Both the position numbers and the translations under genes were made by a program. Below, piece after piece: positions 8,161 to 17,462 of a DNA stretch of 49,893 bases (position 1 is the stretch's first letter; the number at the start of each line of letters is the position of its first letter). The DNA lies in the NCBI GenBank assembly GCA_910585735.1, contig CAJUEU010000008.1:11619-61511 (forward strand), in the 5' to 3' direction. Source of the stretch: an uncultured Oscillospiraceae bacterium (GTDB lineage: Bacteria > Bacillota > Clostridia > Oscillospirales > Oscillospiraceae). The notes below the pieces were generated by a model. The model ran no database searches, was not told where the DNA came from, and saw only the letters and a list, made by a program, of their open reading frames with translations.

Positions 8161-8913
8161 ATGCACACTGTAACGCGGGGCCTGGTGCTCCGGGAGGTCA
8201 ACTACAAGGAGTCGGACAAGATCCTCACCGTGCTGGCGGAGGGGGAAGGCAAGCTTACCCTGAAAGCCCAGGGCTGCCGCCGGAAGAACAGTCCTCTGGC
8301 GGCGGGAAGCCAGCTTATGGTCTACTCTGACATGACCCTCTACGAGTACCAGGGCCGGCTTGCCCTCAAGGAGGCCAACACCCAGAACGAGTTCCGCGGG
8401 GTGCGGGAGGACCTGACCAAGCTGGCTTTGGGCTCTTACTTTGCCGAGGTCTGCGAGGCGGTGGCCGAGGAGGGGGTGGAGACCCCCGGTTTGCTGTCCC
8501 TGGTTCTCAACTCCCTCTATGCTCTGGATAAGCTGGGAAAGCCGGAGACTCTGGTGAAGGCGGCCTTCGAGATGAAGCTGTGCTGCCTCATTGGTTATGA
8601 GCCTCTTTTGGAGGGCTGCGCCGTCTGCGGGACGGAGACCCCGGCGGAGCCTCAGCTCAATCTCAGCGAGGGAGTGCTTCACTGTAAGGCCTGCCGCCGG
8701 GAGCTGGGGGAGGACAGTATTTCCCTGCCTTTGGATTGTTCCACCCTGACCGCCCTTCGGTACATTGTCCACGGCGACCCCAAGCGGCTTTTTTCCTTCC
8801 AGCTTGCCCCGGAGAGCCTGGAGAGCTTGGGCGGTGTGTGTGAGAGCTTCCTGCTCACCCAGCTGGAGCGGGGATTCCGCACCCTGGACTTTTACAAGGG
8901 GCTGGCGATTTGA
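8161..8913 (+). CDS. recO: DNA repair protein RecO
   Basis: A recombination mediator that loads RecA on SSB-coated DNA with RecR and anneals strands. It has 250 aa, with an N-terminal OB fold (TRGLVLREVNYKESDKILTV) and a C-terminal helical domain with a zinc knuckle formed by CAVCG (about 153) and CKACR. There is no strong Shine-Dalgarno before ATG 8161, so coupling to yqzL is likely. The gene order era-yqzL-recO is conserved in Firmicutes. Confidence 0.95.
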   Translation: MHTVTRGLVLREVNYKESDKILTVLAEGEGKLTLKAQGCRRKNSPLAAGSQLMVYSDMTLYEYQGRLALKEANTQNEFRGVREDLTKLALGSYFAEVCEAVAEEGVETPGLLSLVLNSLYALDKLGKPETLVKAAFEMKLCCLIGYEPLLEGCAVCGTETPAEPQLNLSEGVLHCKACRRELGEDSISLPLDCSTLTALRYIVHGDPKRLFSFQLAPESLESLGGVCESFLLTQLERGFRTLDFYKGLAI

Positions 8914-8958
8914 GCGCTGTGTGAAAATCCGTTTATTTGAGAAAACGAGGTACTTTTT

Positions 8959-11328
8959 ATGATCGACCTATGTGAAAAATCCATTGAGACTCTGGAGCTG
9001 CCCAGAGTTTTGGAAATGCTCTCCGCCGAGGCCAGTACCCAGGAGGGAAAGGAACGGTGCCTGAGTCTGAGGCCCCATACCGACCCTGACGATGTGGAGC
9101 GGGCCCTTGCCGAGACCACGGCGGCGGTGGACCTGGTCTCCCTGCGGGGGGCGCCCTATTTTGGGGAGGTGCGGCCGGTATCGGCGGCCCTTCAGCGGGC
9201 GGATATGGGAGGCGCTCTCAACACCCGGGAACTGCTGGACGTGGCCGCCGTGCTTCGCTGCGCCCGGGGGTGCATGGAATACGCCGCCGGAAGCGACAAA
9301 AAAACGCCCATGGACCCGCTGTTTCTGGGCTTGACCGCCAACCGTTTTCTGGAGGAGAAGATCACCGGCTCTATCCTCTCCGAGGAGGAGATCGCCGACG
9401 CGGCAAGTCCTGCGTTGGCTGATATTCGCCGTCATAAGCGGGCTACCGCCGCCAAGGTGCGGGATATTTTGCAGAAGCTTATCACCTCCAATCAGTCCAA
9501 ATACCTCCGGGAGTCCATCATTACCCAGAGGAACGGCCGTTATGTGGTGCCTGTAAAGTCGGAGAATAAGAACGACGTGCCGGGGCTGGTCCATGACCTC
9601 AGTTCCTCGGGAGGCACCTTCTTTATTGAGCCCATGGGGGTGGTGAAGGCCAACAACGAGCTGCGGGAGCTGGAGGCCAAGGAGAAGAAGGAGATCGAGC
9701 GTATTCTGGCCGAGCTTTCTGCCGACTGCGCCGCTCACCGGGAGGACATTGCCCAGGATTACAGGCTTCTGATCCTGCTGGATATGGTATTTGCCCGGGC
9801 GGGGCTTTCCCTGCGGATGCGGGGCATGGCTCCAAAGATCGTCAGCCGGGGCCTGCGCTTTCTGGATGCCCGGCACCCCCTGCTGGACCGGGATACAGCG
9901 GTGCGGAACGACCTGCGGCTGGGCAGCGATTTCGACACTCTGGTCATTACCGGGCCTAACACGGGGGGTAAGACCGTGACTCTGAAAACCATGGGGCTGT
10001 TGGTCCTCATGGCCCAGTGTGGGCTGCATATCCCTGCCTCGGACGAGAGTGAGATGCAGGTTTTTGACCGGGTGCTGGCCGACATTGGGGACGAGCAGTC
10101 CATCGCCCAGAGCCTGTCCACCTTCTCCTCCCATATGACCACCATCGTGGGGATCCTGCGGGAGGCGGATGATAAGACACTGGTGCTCTTTGACGAGCTG
10201 GGGGCGGGCACCGACCCGGTGGAGGGAGCCGCCTTGGCCGCCGCTGTCATTGAGGAGAGCCGTTCCCTGGGAGCTTTGGTGGCGGCCACCACTCACTACG
10301 CCGAGCTGAAGGTCTATGCCATGACCACCGCGGGGGTGGAGAACGCCTCCTGTGAGTTCAATGTGGAGACCCTGGGACCCACCTATAAGTTGCTCATCGG
10401 GATCCCCGGAAAGTCCAATGCCTTTGCCATCTCACGGCGGTTGGGGCTCCCTGAGCATATCATTGACGCCGCCGCCAACCGGGTGAGCGCCGAGAATGTC
10501 CGCTTTGAGGATGTACTCACCCAGTTGGATGTCCAGCGCCAGGAGATGGAACGGGAGAAGGAGGCTGCCCGGGTCCTCCGCCGGGAGACCGAGGAGGCCA
10601 GGGCCAAGGCGGCCCAGTACCGTGACGACCTGGAGAAGCAGCGGGAGAAGGCTGTGGAGAAAGCCCAGGCCGAGGCCCGGGCTATTCTGGACGAAGCCAG
10701 AAAAGCCGCTGACGATACCTTCCGGGAGCTGGATGATATGCGAAAGCGCCAGCGGAAGGAGGAGGACTGGCAGCGGGTGAACGAGGCCCGCACCGGCCTG
10801 CGGCATAAGCTCAACGAGGCGGAGGGCAAGCTGGGCGCCCTCCCGGAGGTGGAGCTGCCTCCTCCTGCCCGTCCGGCCGTCAAGGGAGATACGGTGGAGC
10901 TGGCCCGAATGCCGGGCACCAAGGCTACCGTGCTGGAGGTGAAGAAGGACGGGACCCTCCAGCTCCAGGCGGGGATCCTGAAGCTCACCGCCACCCAGGA
11001 GGAGGTCCGGGTCACCGAAAGCGAGACCGAAACATCGGTAAAAAAGGTGGTGGCCAGCGCCACTCACAGGCTCCGCGCCATGGGTGCCTCCCCTGAGGTA
11101 GATCTGCGGGGGATGACAGCGGCGGAGGCGCTTTTGGAACTGGACCGTTTTCTGGATAACGCCGTTATGGGCCGGCTTCAGGAGGTGCGTATTATCCACG
11201 GAAAGGGCACCGGCGTGGTGCGCTCTGCCGTTCGCGACCACCTGAAGCGGAGCGCCTATATCCGTACCTTCCGTCCAGGCCGCTTTGGAGAGGGAGAAGA
11301 TGGAGTGACCATTGCGGAGCTGAAATAG
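8959..11328 (+). CDS. mutS2: Endonuclease MutS2 / ribosome-rescue factor RqcU
   Basis: A MutS-family ATPase of 789 aa. The ATPase Walker A is GPNTGGKT (about 331-338), with DELGAGTDP as Walker B. A long coiled coil (about 515-640, rich in E, K, R and A) is followed by a C-terminal Smr domain from about 712, VDLRGMTAAEALLELD to IHGKGTGVVRSAV. It lacks the mismatch-recognition domain of MutS. The family acts on stalled, collided ribosomes or in suppressing recombination. GAGG stands before ATG 8959. Confidence 0.95.
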   Translation: MIDLCEKSIETLELPRVLEMLSAEASTQEGKERCLSLRPHTDPDDVERALAETTAAVDLVSLRGAPYFGEVRPVSAALQRADMGGALNTRELLDVAAVLRCARGCMEYAAGSDKKTPMDPLFLGLTANRFLEEKITGSILSEEEIADAASPALADIRRHKRATAAKVRDILQKLITSNQSKYLRESIITQRNGRYVVPVKSENKNDVPGLVHDLSSSGGTFFIEPMGVVKANNELRELEAKEKKEIERILAELSADCAAHREDIAQDYRLLILLDMVFARAGLSLRMRGMAPKIVSRGLRFLDARHPLLDRDTAVRNDLRLGSDFDTLVITGPNTGGKTVTLKTMGLLVLMAQCGLHIPASDESEMQVFDRVLADIGDEQSIAQSLSTFSSHMTTIVGILREADDKTLVLFDELGAGTDPVEGAALAAAVIEESRSLGALVAATTHYAELKVYAMTTAGVENASCEFNVETLGPTYKLLIGIPGKSNAFAISRRLGLPEHIIDAAANRVSAENVRFEDVLTQLDVQRQEMEREKEAARVLRRETEEARAKAAQYRDDLEKQREKAVEKAQAEARAILDEARKAADDTFRELDDMRKRQRKEEDWQRVNEARTGLRHKLNEAEGKLGALPEVELPPPARPAVKGDTVELARMPGTKATVLEVKKDGTLQLQAGILKLTATQEEVRVTESETETSVKKVVASATHRLRAMGASPEVDLRGMTAAEALLELDRFLDNAVMGRLQEVRIIHGKGTGVVRSAVRDHLKRSAYIRTFRPGRFGEGEDGVTIAELK

Positions 11329-11486
11329 AAGCGATCTGTGACCAAATTGACAGAAATATCTGAAAGAAGGATCCTTTTCTCCCGGAAAAGGAAAAAGTCT
11401 GCTCCGGGAGAACAAAGTTGGGCAATAATTCGGTAAAGTTCCCTCAATCGGAGGAAACATAACCTCTTATTTGGTTATTTTGCCGT

Positions 11487-11515
11487 TTGACGGCAGGAAA
11501 GAAATTTGATATTCT
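11487..11515 (+). promoter_or_regulatory. Promoter of the HPr gene
   Basis: -35 TTGACG (11487-11492), 17-bp spacer, -10 TATTCT (11510-11515). It lies 52 nt before the ATG of ptsH. The remainder of 11329-11486 shows an imperfect hairpin (CTCCCGGA with TCCGGGAG) but no U-tract. Confidence 0.6.
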
Positions 11516-11566
11516 ATTACAAGAGTACAAAGGCATATTTTGTGTGCCTGGGGAGGAAAGACAGCT

Positions 11567-11830
11567 ATGTACATGAAGGAAGTCACTGTCAATAACCAGG
11601 TGGGCCTTCACGCCCGCCCAGCCACCTTCTTCATCCAGAAGGCCAACGAGTTCAAAAGCTCCATCTGGGTGGAAAAGGACGAGCGCAGGGTGAACGCCAA
11701 GAGCCTTCTGGGCGTCCTGTCCCTCGGCGTAGTCAAGGGTACCACCATCAATCTCATTGCTGACGGCCTGGATGAGAAGGAAGCGGTGGACGCTCTGGTG
11801 GAGTTGTTCAACAGCAATTTCGACGAATAA
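11567..11830 (+). CDS. ptsH: Phosphocarrier HPr
   Basis: HPr passes phosphate from enzyme I to sugar-specific EII proteins; in Firmicutes its seryl-phosphorylated form is the CcpA corepressor. The protein is 87 aa, with the active-site histidine in GLHARPA (about residue 16) and the regulatory serine in AKSLLGVLSLG (about 47), so both phosphorylation sites are present. This argues against Crh, which lacks the histidine. GGAGG is 10 nt before ATG 11567; ATG 11573 is possible. It stands alone, not next to ptsI, as in many Clostridia. Confidence 0.93.
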   Translation: MYMKEVTVNNQVGLHARPATFFIQKANEFKSSIWVEKDERRVNAKSLLGVLSLGVVKGTTINLIADGLDEKEAVDALVELFNSNFDE

Positions 11831-11850
11831 GAACCCGGCAATTCCCCCCA

Positions 11851-11881
11851 AAAAAGCACCGCGGAGCAGCGGTGCTTTTTT
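11851..11881 (+). terminator. Terminator of ptsH
   Basis: A 12-bp stem (11851-11862 with 11869-11880), loop GGAGCA, ends in a T run. Confidence 0.85.
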
Positions 11882-11961
11882 CCATACTCAAAAGGCTTTG
11901 AAGCTGGTGGGCTTGGGCGGGGGAATGGAGCTGGAAGGAGAAGAAGAGAGGGGAGAGGTAC

Positions 11962-12837
11962 GTGCTCTGCGATCAATGCCCCAGGAATTGCGCTGCCGAA
12001 CGGACAGAGACACGCTCTGCCGGGGTGTGCGCCATGCCTGAGACCGTGCTGGTGGCCCGGGCCGCCCTCCACCATTGGGAGGAGCCTCCCATTTCGGGAA
12101 CAAGGGGGGCGGGGACGGTTTTTTTCTCGGGCTGTAATCTCCGCTGTGTGTTTTGCCAGAATAGTGTCATCAGTCAGGAGGGGGTTGGAAAGCGGGTGAG
12201 CCCGGCGCGCCTGCGGGAGATCTTTGAGGAGCTCATTGCTCAAGGGGCCCACAACATCGACCTTGTGACCCCGACCCATTTTTCCCATGTTCTGCGGGAG
12301 GTCCTGCAAAAGCCCCTCCCGGTGCCGGTCATCTGGAACAGCGGCGGTTATGAAACGGTGAAGACCCTCCGAAGGCTGGAGGGCTTGGTACAAATATACC
12401 TGCCGGATCTGAAATATTTATCTTCGGAGAAGGCCGGGCGGTATTCGTCGGCGAAGGATTATCCGCAGGCAGCTACCGCCGCTATCCGGGAGATGGTTCG
12501 CCAGACCGGCCCTTGTGTGCTGGATGGGGAGGGGATCCTTCAACGAGGGGTCATTATCCGCCATCTGCTGCTTCCAGGCGGCCTTACCGAGGCCAAGGCG
12601 GTGATGGACTGGGTGGCGGAGGAATTTCCGCGGGGCGAGGTATTGTTCTCTCTCATGAGCCAGTATGTTCCTTTGGGGAGGGCGGCGGAATACCCTGAGA
12701 TCGACCGGCCCCTTCGCAAAAGCGAGATCAGGAACGCCCAGGCGTATATGGCAGCCCTGGAGCTTCCCGGGTTTACCCAGGACCCGGACTCGGCCAGCGA
12801 GGGTTATGTCCCCTCCTTCGATCTTACCGGGGTATGA
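11962..12837 (+). CDS. Radical SAM protein (PflA/PflX-like)
   Basis: An iron-sulfur radical SAM enzyme of 291 aa. The cluster motif CNLRCVFC (CxxxCxxC) is in SGCNLRCVFCQN, preceded by an N-terminal CDQCPRNC cysteine motif typical of the pyruvate formate-lyase activase-like subgroup. The start is GTG 11962, just ahead of CDQC, with GGGAGAGG upstream. No glycyl radical enzyme is adjacent, so the target is unknown. It is convergent with the pseudouridine synthase across a shared terminator. Confidence 0.88.
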   Translation: MLCDQCPRNCAAERTETRSAGVCAMPETVLVARAALHHWEEPPISGTRGAGTVFFSGCNLRCVFCQNSVISQEGVGKRVSPARLREIFEELIAQGAHNIDLVTPTHFSHVLREVLQKPLPVPVIWNSGGYETVKTLRRLEGLVQIYLPDLKYLSSEKAGRYSSAKDYPQAATAAIREMVRQTGPCVLDGEGILQRGVIIRHLLLPGGLTEAKAVMDWVAEEFPRGEVLFSLMSQYVPLGRAAEYPEIDRPLRKSEIRNAQAYMAALELPGFTQDPDSASEGYVPSFDLTGV

Positions 12838-12857
12838 GAAGTATAGTATTATAGAGT

Positions 12858-12893
12858 AAAAAGCCGCCTTTCTTCATAGAAAGGCGGCTTTTT
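12858..12893. terminator. Bidirectional terminator
   Basis: A perfect 16-bp stem (12858-12873 with 12878-12893), loop TCAT, with A and T ends. It serves the radical SAM gene (+) and the pseudouridine synthase (-), whose stop codon at 12892 touches it. Confidence 0.9.
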
Positions 12894-13782
12894 ATAAGAT
12901 GGGTTTTATCAAATTTGTCATGTCCGCCGGAAGAGGGGCTTCAAAGGTCAGCCTTTCCCCCGTGAAGGGATGGGTCAAGGCCAGCCGTGCCGAGTGGAGG
13001 GCGGGGCGGGAGATGAGCTCCGGGACCTCGGTACCATATAGAAAATCACCGACAAGAGGGTGGCCCAGGTAGGCCATGTGGACACGGATCTGATGGGTAC
13101 GCCCGGTCTCCAGCACCAGCCTGAGAAGGGAGTACGGTCCATTCCGGTCAAGGATCTCATAGTGGGTCCGGGCGGGCTTGCCATCGGGGCGGACCTCCTG
13201 CCGGATGTAGGAATCGTCGCTTCGGCCCAAGGGGGCGTCCACCAGCCCGGCGGGAGGGGAGGGATAGCCCTCGCATACCGCCAAATATTCCCGAAGAAAG
13301 TCTCCGCTGTGGAGCTGTTTGGTGAGAATGTGCTGGGCCGCGGGGTGCTTGGCCACTACCATGAGCCCCGAGGTGCCCTTGTCCAGCCGGTGGACCGGGT
13401 GAAAATCGGCCTTCAGGCCGATCAGATGATAATAGTGGACCAGCCGGGCCCCCAAGGAGTCCTCCCAACTTCCGGAGCAGGGATGGACGGCCAGCGCGGC
13501 GGGCTTGTCCACCACCAGAAGGTCGGCGTCCTCGTAGAGGATATTTACCGGCCCGTCATTGGGCACAATGTCCGAAGGGGTCTTGTCGTCGGCCAGAATG
13601 GCCACCACCTGCCCGGCGTGGAGGAGATAGCTGGTATAGATGTCCTCTCCGTCCACCAGGAGCCCATGCTCCCGGTGCTTGGACCGGCGGATGGCCGAGG
13701 TGGACAGACCGTGGGAGCGAAGGAGGGAATCCACCCGCCGCCCCTCATCCTGTTCAGTAACCGTAAACTCCAGATATCGCAC
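12892..13782 (-). CDS. RluA-family pseudouridine synthase (RluD-like)
   Basis: A 296-aa enzyme isomerising uridine to pseudouridine in rRNA or tRNA. An S4-like N-terminal part (VDSLLRSHGLSTSAIRRSKHR) precedes the catalytic domain with HRLDKGTSGLMV, where the aspartate is the nucleophile. The C-terminal RTHQIRVHMAYLGHPLVGD motif is present. GTG 13782 is chosen because AAGGAGG lies about 8 nt upstream and the homologous region starts there. The exact target base cannot be told from the sequence. Confidence 0.92.
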   Translation of the reverse strand: MRYLEFTVTEQDEGRRVDSLLRSHGLSTSAIRRSKHREHGLLVDGEDIYTSYLLHAGQVVAILADDKTPSDIVPNDGPVNILYEDADLLVVDKPAALAVHPCSGSWEDSLGARLVHYYHLIGLKADFHPVHRLDKGTSGLMVVAKHPAAQHILTKQLHSGDFLREYLAVCEGYPSPPAGLVDAPLGRSDDSYIRQEVRPDGKPARTHYEILDRNGPYSLLRLVLETGRTHQIRVHMAYLGHPLVGDFLYGTEVPELISRPALHSARLALTHPFTGERLTFEAPLPADMTNLIKPIL

Positions 13783-13823
13783 GGGCTTCACCTCCTTCTG
13801 CGCAAAGTTTATTATAAAGCACT

Positions 13824-13855
13824 GCCCACCGAAAAGCAACTGCTTCCCGGTGGGC
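13824..13855 (-). terminator. Putative terminator of the symporter gene
   Basis: GCCCACCG (13824-13831) pairs with CGGTGGGC (13848-13855), with an inner AAGCA/TGCTT stem. On the minus strand it is followed by AGTGCTTTAT, only a modest T-rich tail. Confidence 0.45.
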
Positions 13856-13870
13856 GGAATGGAAGAACGG

Positions 13871-15061
13871 TTACAGTTCCACGGTCTTGGCTGCCTGGCT
13901 GCCAATGCCGTGCTTGTCAGCGTAGCCCGTGAGAATGAGAGTCAAGGCGCCGTCCCCAGTGATGTTGCAGGCGGTACCGAAGCTGTCCTGAAGGGCGAAG
14001 ATAGCCAGCATCAGGGCCCCGCCAGCGTCGTCAAAGCCCAATACGCCGTAGATGAGCCCCAGGGAGGCCATGACCGTGCCTCCCGGAACTCCGGGGGCGC
14101 CGATGGCGAAGACACCCAGCAGCAGGCAGAAAAGCACCATGGTGCCCAGGTCGGGAAGGGCACCGTAAAGCACCTTGGAAACCGTCATACAGAAGAATAC
14201 CTCGGTAAGCACCGAACCGCACAGATGGATGTTGGCAAAAAGCGGGATGCCAAAGTCTACCATGTCCCGGCGAAGGACGCTGCTTTTTCTGGCGCAGTCC
14301 AGGGCTACCCCCAGGGTTGCCGCCGATGACATGGTACCAACGGCGGTAAGGTAGGCTGGGCCATAGTGGCGGATGACCTCAAAGGGATTCTTTCCCGCAT
14401 AGCTTCCCGCGGCGATGTAAAGGACCGCCATCCAAAGGAAATGTCCCGCCATCACCAGAAGGATGACCGTCAGGAACACGGGGGCCTGCCGGGTGATGGA
14501 GCCCTCCCAGGCCAAGGAGCAGAAGGTGGCGGCAATGTAGAAGGGAAGCAGGGGAATGACGATCCGGCTCACCACCGCCAGCACGATGTGTTGAAATTCC
14601 TCCAAAAGGGTGGTGGTGGTCCTCGCGCGGGTCCAGACGGCTGCCAACCCCAGAAGAATGGAGAAGACCAGAGCGGACATCACCGGCATGATCTGGGGAA
14701 TGTCCAGCTGGAAAGCTACCTGGGGAAGGGAACGGAGCCCTTCCGGGTCAGAGATGATGTTCAGGTGAGGAATGATGCCATATCCTGCCCCCATGGAGAG
14801 AAGAGCGGCCAGAATGCTGGAGGCATAGGCTAGGATCACGGCCGCGCAGAGCATACGTGTGGCGGACTTTCCCAGTTTGGTGATGGACGGAGCGATAAAG
14901 CCGATGACGATAAGAGGCACGCAGAAGGTGATGAGCTGGCCGAGAATGTAGCGGATGGTGACCACCGGGATCATGGCTCCCTCGGGTAGGACCAGTCCCA
15001 ACAGGACGCCGGCCAGAATGGCCAGCAGGAGCTGGACGGGCAGACTGCGGAACAGTTTCAT
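13871..15061 (-). CDS. Dicarboxylate/amino acid:cation symporter
   Basis: A membrane carrier of the DAACS (GltP/DctA) family, 396 aa, importing acidic amino acids or C4-dicarboxylates with protons or sodium. Hydrophobic helices run throughout. The serine-rich hairpin GTMSSAATLG, the GAPGVPGGTVMAS re-entrant loop and the ACNITGDGA substrate-site motif are visible. GGAGG precedes ATG 15061. The substrate cannot be separated between glutamate, serine/threonine and dicarboxylates. It is divergent from hemW. Confidence 0.9.
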   Translation of the reverse strand: MKLFRSLPVQLLLAILAGVLLGLVLPEGAMIPVVTIRYILGQLITFCVPLIVIGFIAPSITKLGKSATRMLCAAVILAYASSILAALLSMGAGYGIIPHLNIISDPEGLRSLPQVAFQLDIPQIMPVMSALVFSILLGLAAVWTRARTTTTLLEEFQHIVLAVVSRIVIPLLPFYIAATFCSLAWEGSITRQAPVFLTVILLVMAGHFLWMAVLYIAAGSYAGKNPFEVIRHYGPAYLTAVGTMSSAATLGVALDCARKSSVLRRDMVDFGIPLFANIHLCGSVLTEVFFCMTVSKVLYGALPDLGTMVLFCLLLGVFAIGAPGVPGGTVMASLGLIYGVLGFDDAGGALMLAIFALQDSFGTACNITGDGALTLILTGYADKHGIGSQAAKTVEL

Positions 15062-15167
15062 AAGGATCCTCCTCTTTTCCCACTGGGGCGCGAACCGCCC
15101 CGCCGGAGACTTTCTTCAGTCTATGCCCTGGAAGCTGAAAGGGTGAGAGGGAAAGCGAGAAAGAAGA

Positions 15168-15196
15168 TTTACAAACAGGGAAAAATGGAGTATAAT
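15168..15196 (+). promoter_or_regulatory. Promoter of hemW
   Basis: -35 TTTACA (15168-15173), 17-bp spacer, -10 TATAAT (15191-15196). It places the transcript start near 15203, which fixes ATG 15239 as the hemW start. Confidence 0.8.
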
Positions 15197-15238
15197 ACGT
15201 CTATCGAACCCTTGCTTTTAGAAAGTCGAGGTGTCCCT

Positions 15239-16480
15239 ATGGGCAATAAGCTGGGTGTTTATATCCATATCCCTTTCTGCAAGGCCAAATGTGATTACTG
15301 CGATTTCTACTCTCTCCCGGACCGGGAGGGAGTTATGGACGATTACCAGAAAGCGCTTATGGCTCATATCAAGGAAACAGCTCCTCTGGCCAAGGGCTGG
15401 CAGGTGGACACGGTCTATATCGGCGGCGGGACCCCCAGTTGTTTTGGGGCCAAGCGGATCTCCGCCTTGCTGGGAGAGGTCAAGCGCCGCTTTGACGTGC
15501 AGCGGGACGCTGAGATCACCTGCGAGGCCAACCCGGAGAGCGCCGATCTGCCCTTCCTCCGGGCTGTTCGCCGGGCCGGTGTCAACCGACTTTCTCTGGG
15601 GATGCAGTCGGCTTGTGACGCTGAGCTGATGGCGGTCCATCGTCTCCACGATTTCACGCAGGTGGAGAAGGCGGTCCAGGCCGCCCGCAAGGCCAAAATC
15701 AAAAATCTGTCGCTGGACCTGATCTACGGCCTGCCCGGTCAGAGCATGGACTCCTGGCAGAAGAGCGTGGAGGCTGCCCTGGCGCTTCAACCTCAGCATC
15801 TTTCCTGCTATGGACTGAAGGTGGAGCCCGGCACTCCACTGGATGGCCGGGTCATGCGGGGGGAACTCCTTCCCGATGATGACATTCAGGCGGATATGTA
15901 TCTTTGGATGGTGGAGCGGTTGGAGCAGGCAGGCTATGCCCAATATGAGATCTCCAATTTTGCCAGGCCGGGCTTTCAGTCCCGGCATAACCTGAAATAC
16001 TGGATGAGCCGGCCTTATGTGGGCTTTGGCCCCGGGGCCCACTCCGATTTCGGCGGCCGCCGGTATTCCTTCGCCCGGGACTTGGACCGCTATGTCACCG
16101 GCATTTTGGAGGGAGGGCAGGTCATTGAGGATGACCAGCTTGTCCCTCACCGGGAGCGGGGGGGAGAGTATCTGATGCTCCGCCTTCGTACCACCCGGGG
16201 GATCGAGGAGTGGGAGTACCGCCGGGAATTCTCCATGAACTTCGATCCGCTGGAGCAGAAGCTGGAGGAGTATGAGCGCCAGGGCTGGGCCGCCCGGCAG
16301 GAGCGCCGCTGGCACTTGACGCCCAAGGGGTTCTTGCTCTCCAACCAGCTCATTGGAGACCTGCTCATTATTCAGGAGGTGGGTACCCTTCAGACCACCC
16401 TGCCCCGGCTTCGGACTGAGGGGCTGCTGAAGGAGGAGAAGGCTGCCCGGTGGCGTCCAGGAAAGAAACATGGATCTTAA
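15239..16480 (+). CDS. hemW: Radical SAM heme chaperone HemW
   Basis: A 413-aa member of the HemN/HemW family. It begins VYIHIPFCKAKCDYCDFYS, with the CxxxCxxC cluster cysteines and the CDF(Y) signature typical of HemW rather than true coproporphyrinogen dehydrogenase. YIGGGTPS and the C-terminal HemN domain (YEISNFARPGF, RHNLKYW) follow. HemW proteins bind and deliver heme; oxidase activity is not expected. GAGG is upstream of ATG 15239. Older annotations would call it oxygen-independent coproporphyrinogen III oxidase. Confidence 0.92.
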   Translation: MGNKLGVYIHIPFCKAKCDYCDFYSLPDREGVMDDYQKALMAHIKETAPLAKGWQVDTVYIGGGTPSCFGAKRISALLGEVKRRFDVQRDAEITCEANPESADLPFLRAVRRAGVNRLSLGMQSACDAELMAVHRLHDFTQVEKAVQAARKAKIKNLSLDLIYGLPGQSMDSWQKSVEAALALQPQHLSCYGLKVEPGTPLDGRVMRGELLPDDDIQADMYLWMVERLEQAGYAQYEISNFARPGFQSRHNLKYWMSRPYVGFGPGAHSDFGGRRYSFARDLDRYVTGILEGGQVIEDDQLVPHRERGGEYLMLRLRTTRGIEEWEYRREFSMNFDPLEQKLEEYERQGWAARQERRWHLTPKGFLLSNQLIGDLLIIQEVGTLQTTLPRLRTEGLLKEEKAARWRPGKKHGS

Positions 16481-16482
16481 TA

Positions 16483-16516
16483 AAAAGCGGACAGGTGTGA
16501 AGACCTGTCCGCTTTT
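16483..16516. terminator. Bidirectional terminator between hemW and gluQ
   Basis: A perfect 14-bp stem (16483-16496 with 16503-16516), loop GTGAAG, with A4 and T4 ends. Confidence 0.9.
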
Positions 16517-16525
16517 CTCTATTGA

Positions 16526-17449
16526 TTATGAGAGGAGAAAACTGCTCACCGGGATATCCTCCCGGGGGACCTTGTCCCAATCAAAGATTTTGGCCAGCCC
16601 GGCGGCTGAGATAGATTCCGGGCTGGGCTGCTGGCCTGCCAGAAAGGCCAAAATGCCCACCAGTGCCTCCGGGGTGTACCGCTGCCGCAGGATGCCCATG
16701 TCCAGGTCGGCGGCCCGTTTGGCCAACCGCCGCCCGTCAGGTGCCAGAAGAAGGGGGACGTGATAGAACTCCGGGGCGTTTAGCCCTAAGGCCTCATAAA
16801 GCCAGAGCTGCCGGGGGGTAGAGGAGAGAAGGTCCCGTCCCCGCACCACCTCTGTGACCCCCATGGCGGCATCGTCCACCACCACAGCCAGCTGGTAGGC
16901 CCAGGCGCCGTCGGCACGCTTGATGGGGAAGTCGCCGCAGCCGGTCCATAGGTCTTGGGTACATTTCCCCTGAAGTTTGTCTGTAAAGGAGATGACTTTG
17001 TGGGGAACACGCACCCGGTGGCTGGGGGTTTTCTCCCTGGACTTTTCCTCCGCCGTCTCCGGGGGAAGAAGGGCACAGGGGCAGGAGGGGGAGATCTCAT
17101 GGATATGAGGAGCCTCATTGAGCCGCTGGATCCGGGAGCAGAAGCAGGGGTAGGTGAGTCCCTGGGCGGTAAGTTTCTCAAACGCGGCGGCATAGAGGGG
17201 AGAGCGGGCAGATTGCCAGGAGAATGCGCTCTCGCCGCCCTCGTCCCAGGTAAGCCCCAACCACTCCAAGTCTTCCATCAGCTGCCAAGCAAAGGCGGGC
17301 TGGCAGCGGACCGGGTCCAGGTCCTCGATGCGCAGGACTATGGAGCCGCCCTGGCGGCGGGCGGAGAGCCAGGCCAGGAGGAAGGAGAACAGGTTCCCCA
17401 GATGCATCCGCCCGCTGGGGGATGGGGCAAACCGGCCTTTAACGGGCAT
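16526..17449 (-). CDS. gluQ: Glutamyl-Q tRNA(Asp) synthetase
   Basis: GluQRS is a truncated GluRS paralogue of 307 aa. It activates glutamate and attaches it to queuosine at position 34 of tRNA-Asp. RFAPSPSGRMHLGN contains the HIGH-type motif, IEDLDPVR follows, the zinc-binding region CFCSRI...SCPCA is present, and KRAADLDM stands for KMSKS. The anticodon-binding domain of full GluRS is absent, as expected. GAGGTGA is upstream of ATG 17449. It is last in the operon lysA-tfoX-gluQ. Its substrate, tRNA-Asp(GUC), is encoded at 30216. Confidence 0.92.
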   Translation of the reverse strand: MPVKGRFAPSPSGRMHLGNLFSFLLAWLSARRQGGSIVLRIEDLDPVRCQPAFAWQLMEDLEWLGLTWDEGGESAFSWQSARSPLYAAAFEKLTAQGLTYPCFCSRIQRLNEAPHIHEISPSCPCALLPPETAEEKSREKTPSHRVRVPHKVISFTDKLQGKCTQDLWTGCGDFPIKRADGAWAYQLAVVVDDAAMGVTEVVRGRDLLSSTPRQLWLYEALGLNAPEFYHVPLLLAPDGRRLAKRAADLDMGILRQRYTPEALVGILAFLAGQQPSPESISAAGLAKIFDWDKVPREDIPVSSFLLS

Positions 17450-17462
17450 TTTCTATGTCACC

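Noticed and set aside
11347..11376. TTGACA at 11347 as an additional ptsH promoter
   Set aside because: No acceptable -10 lies 16-18 bp downstream; the promoter at 11487-11515 fits better.
15143..15238. 32-codon N-terminal extension of hemW
   Set aside because: The promoter (15168-15196) lies within it, so it cannot be translated from that transcript.
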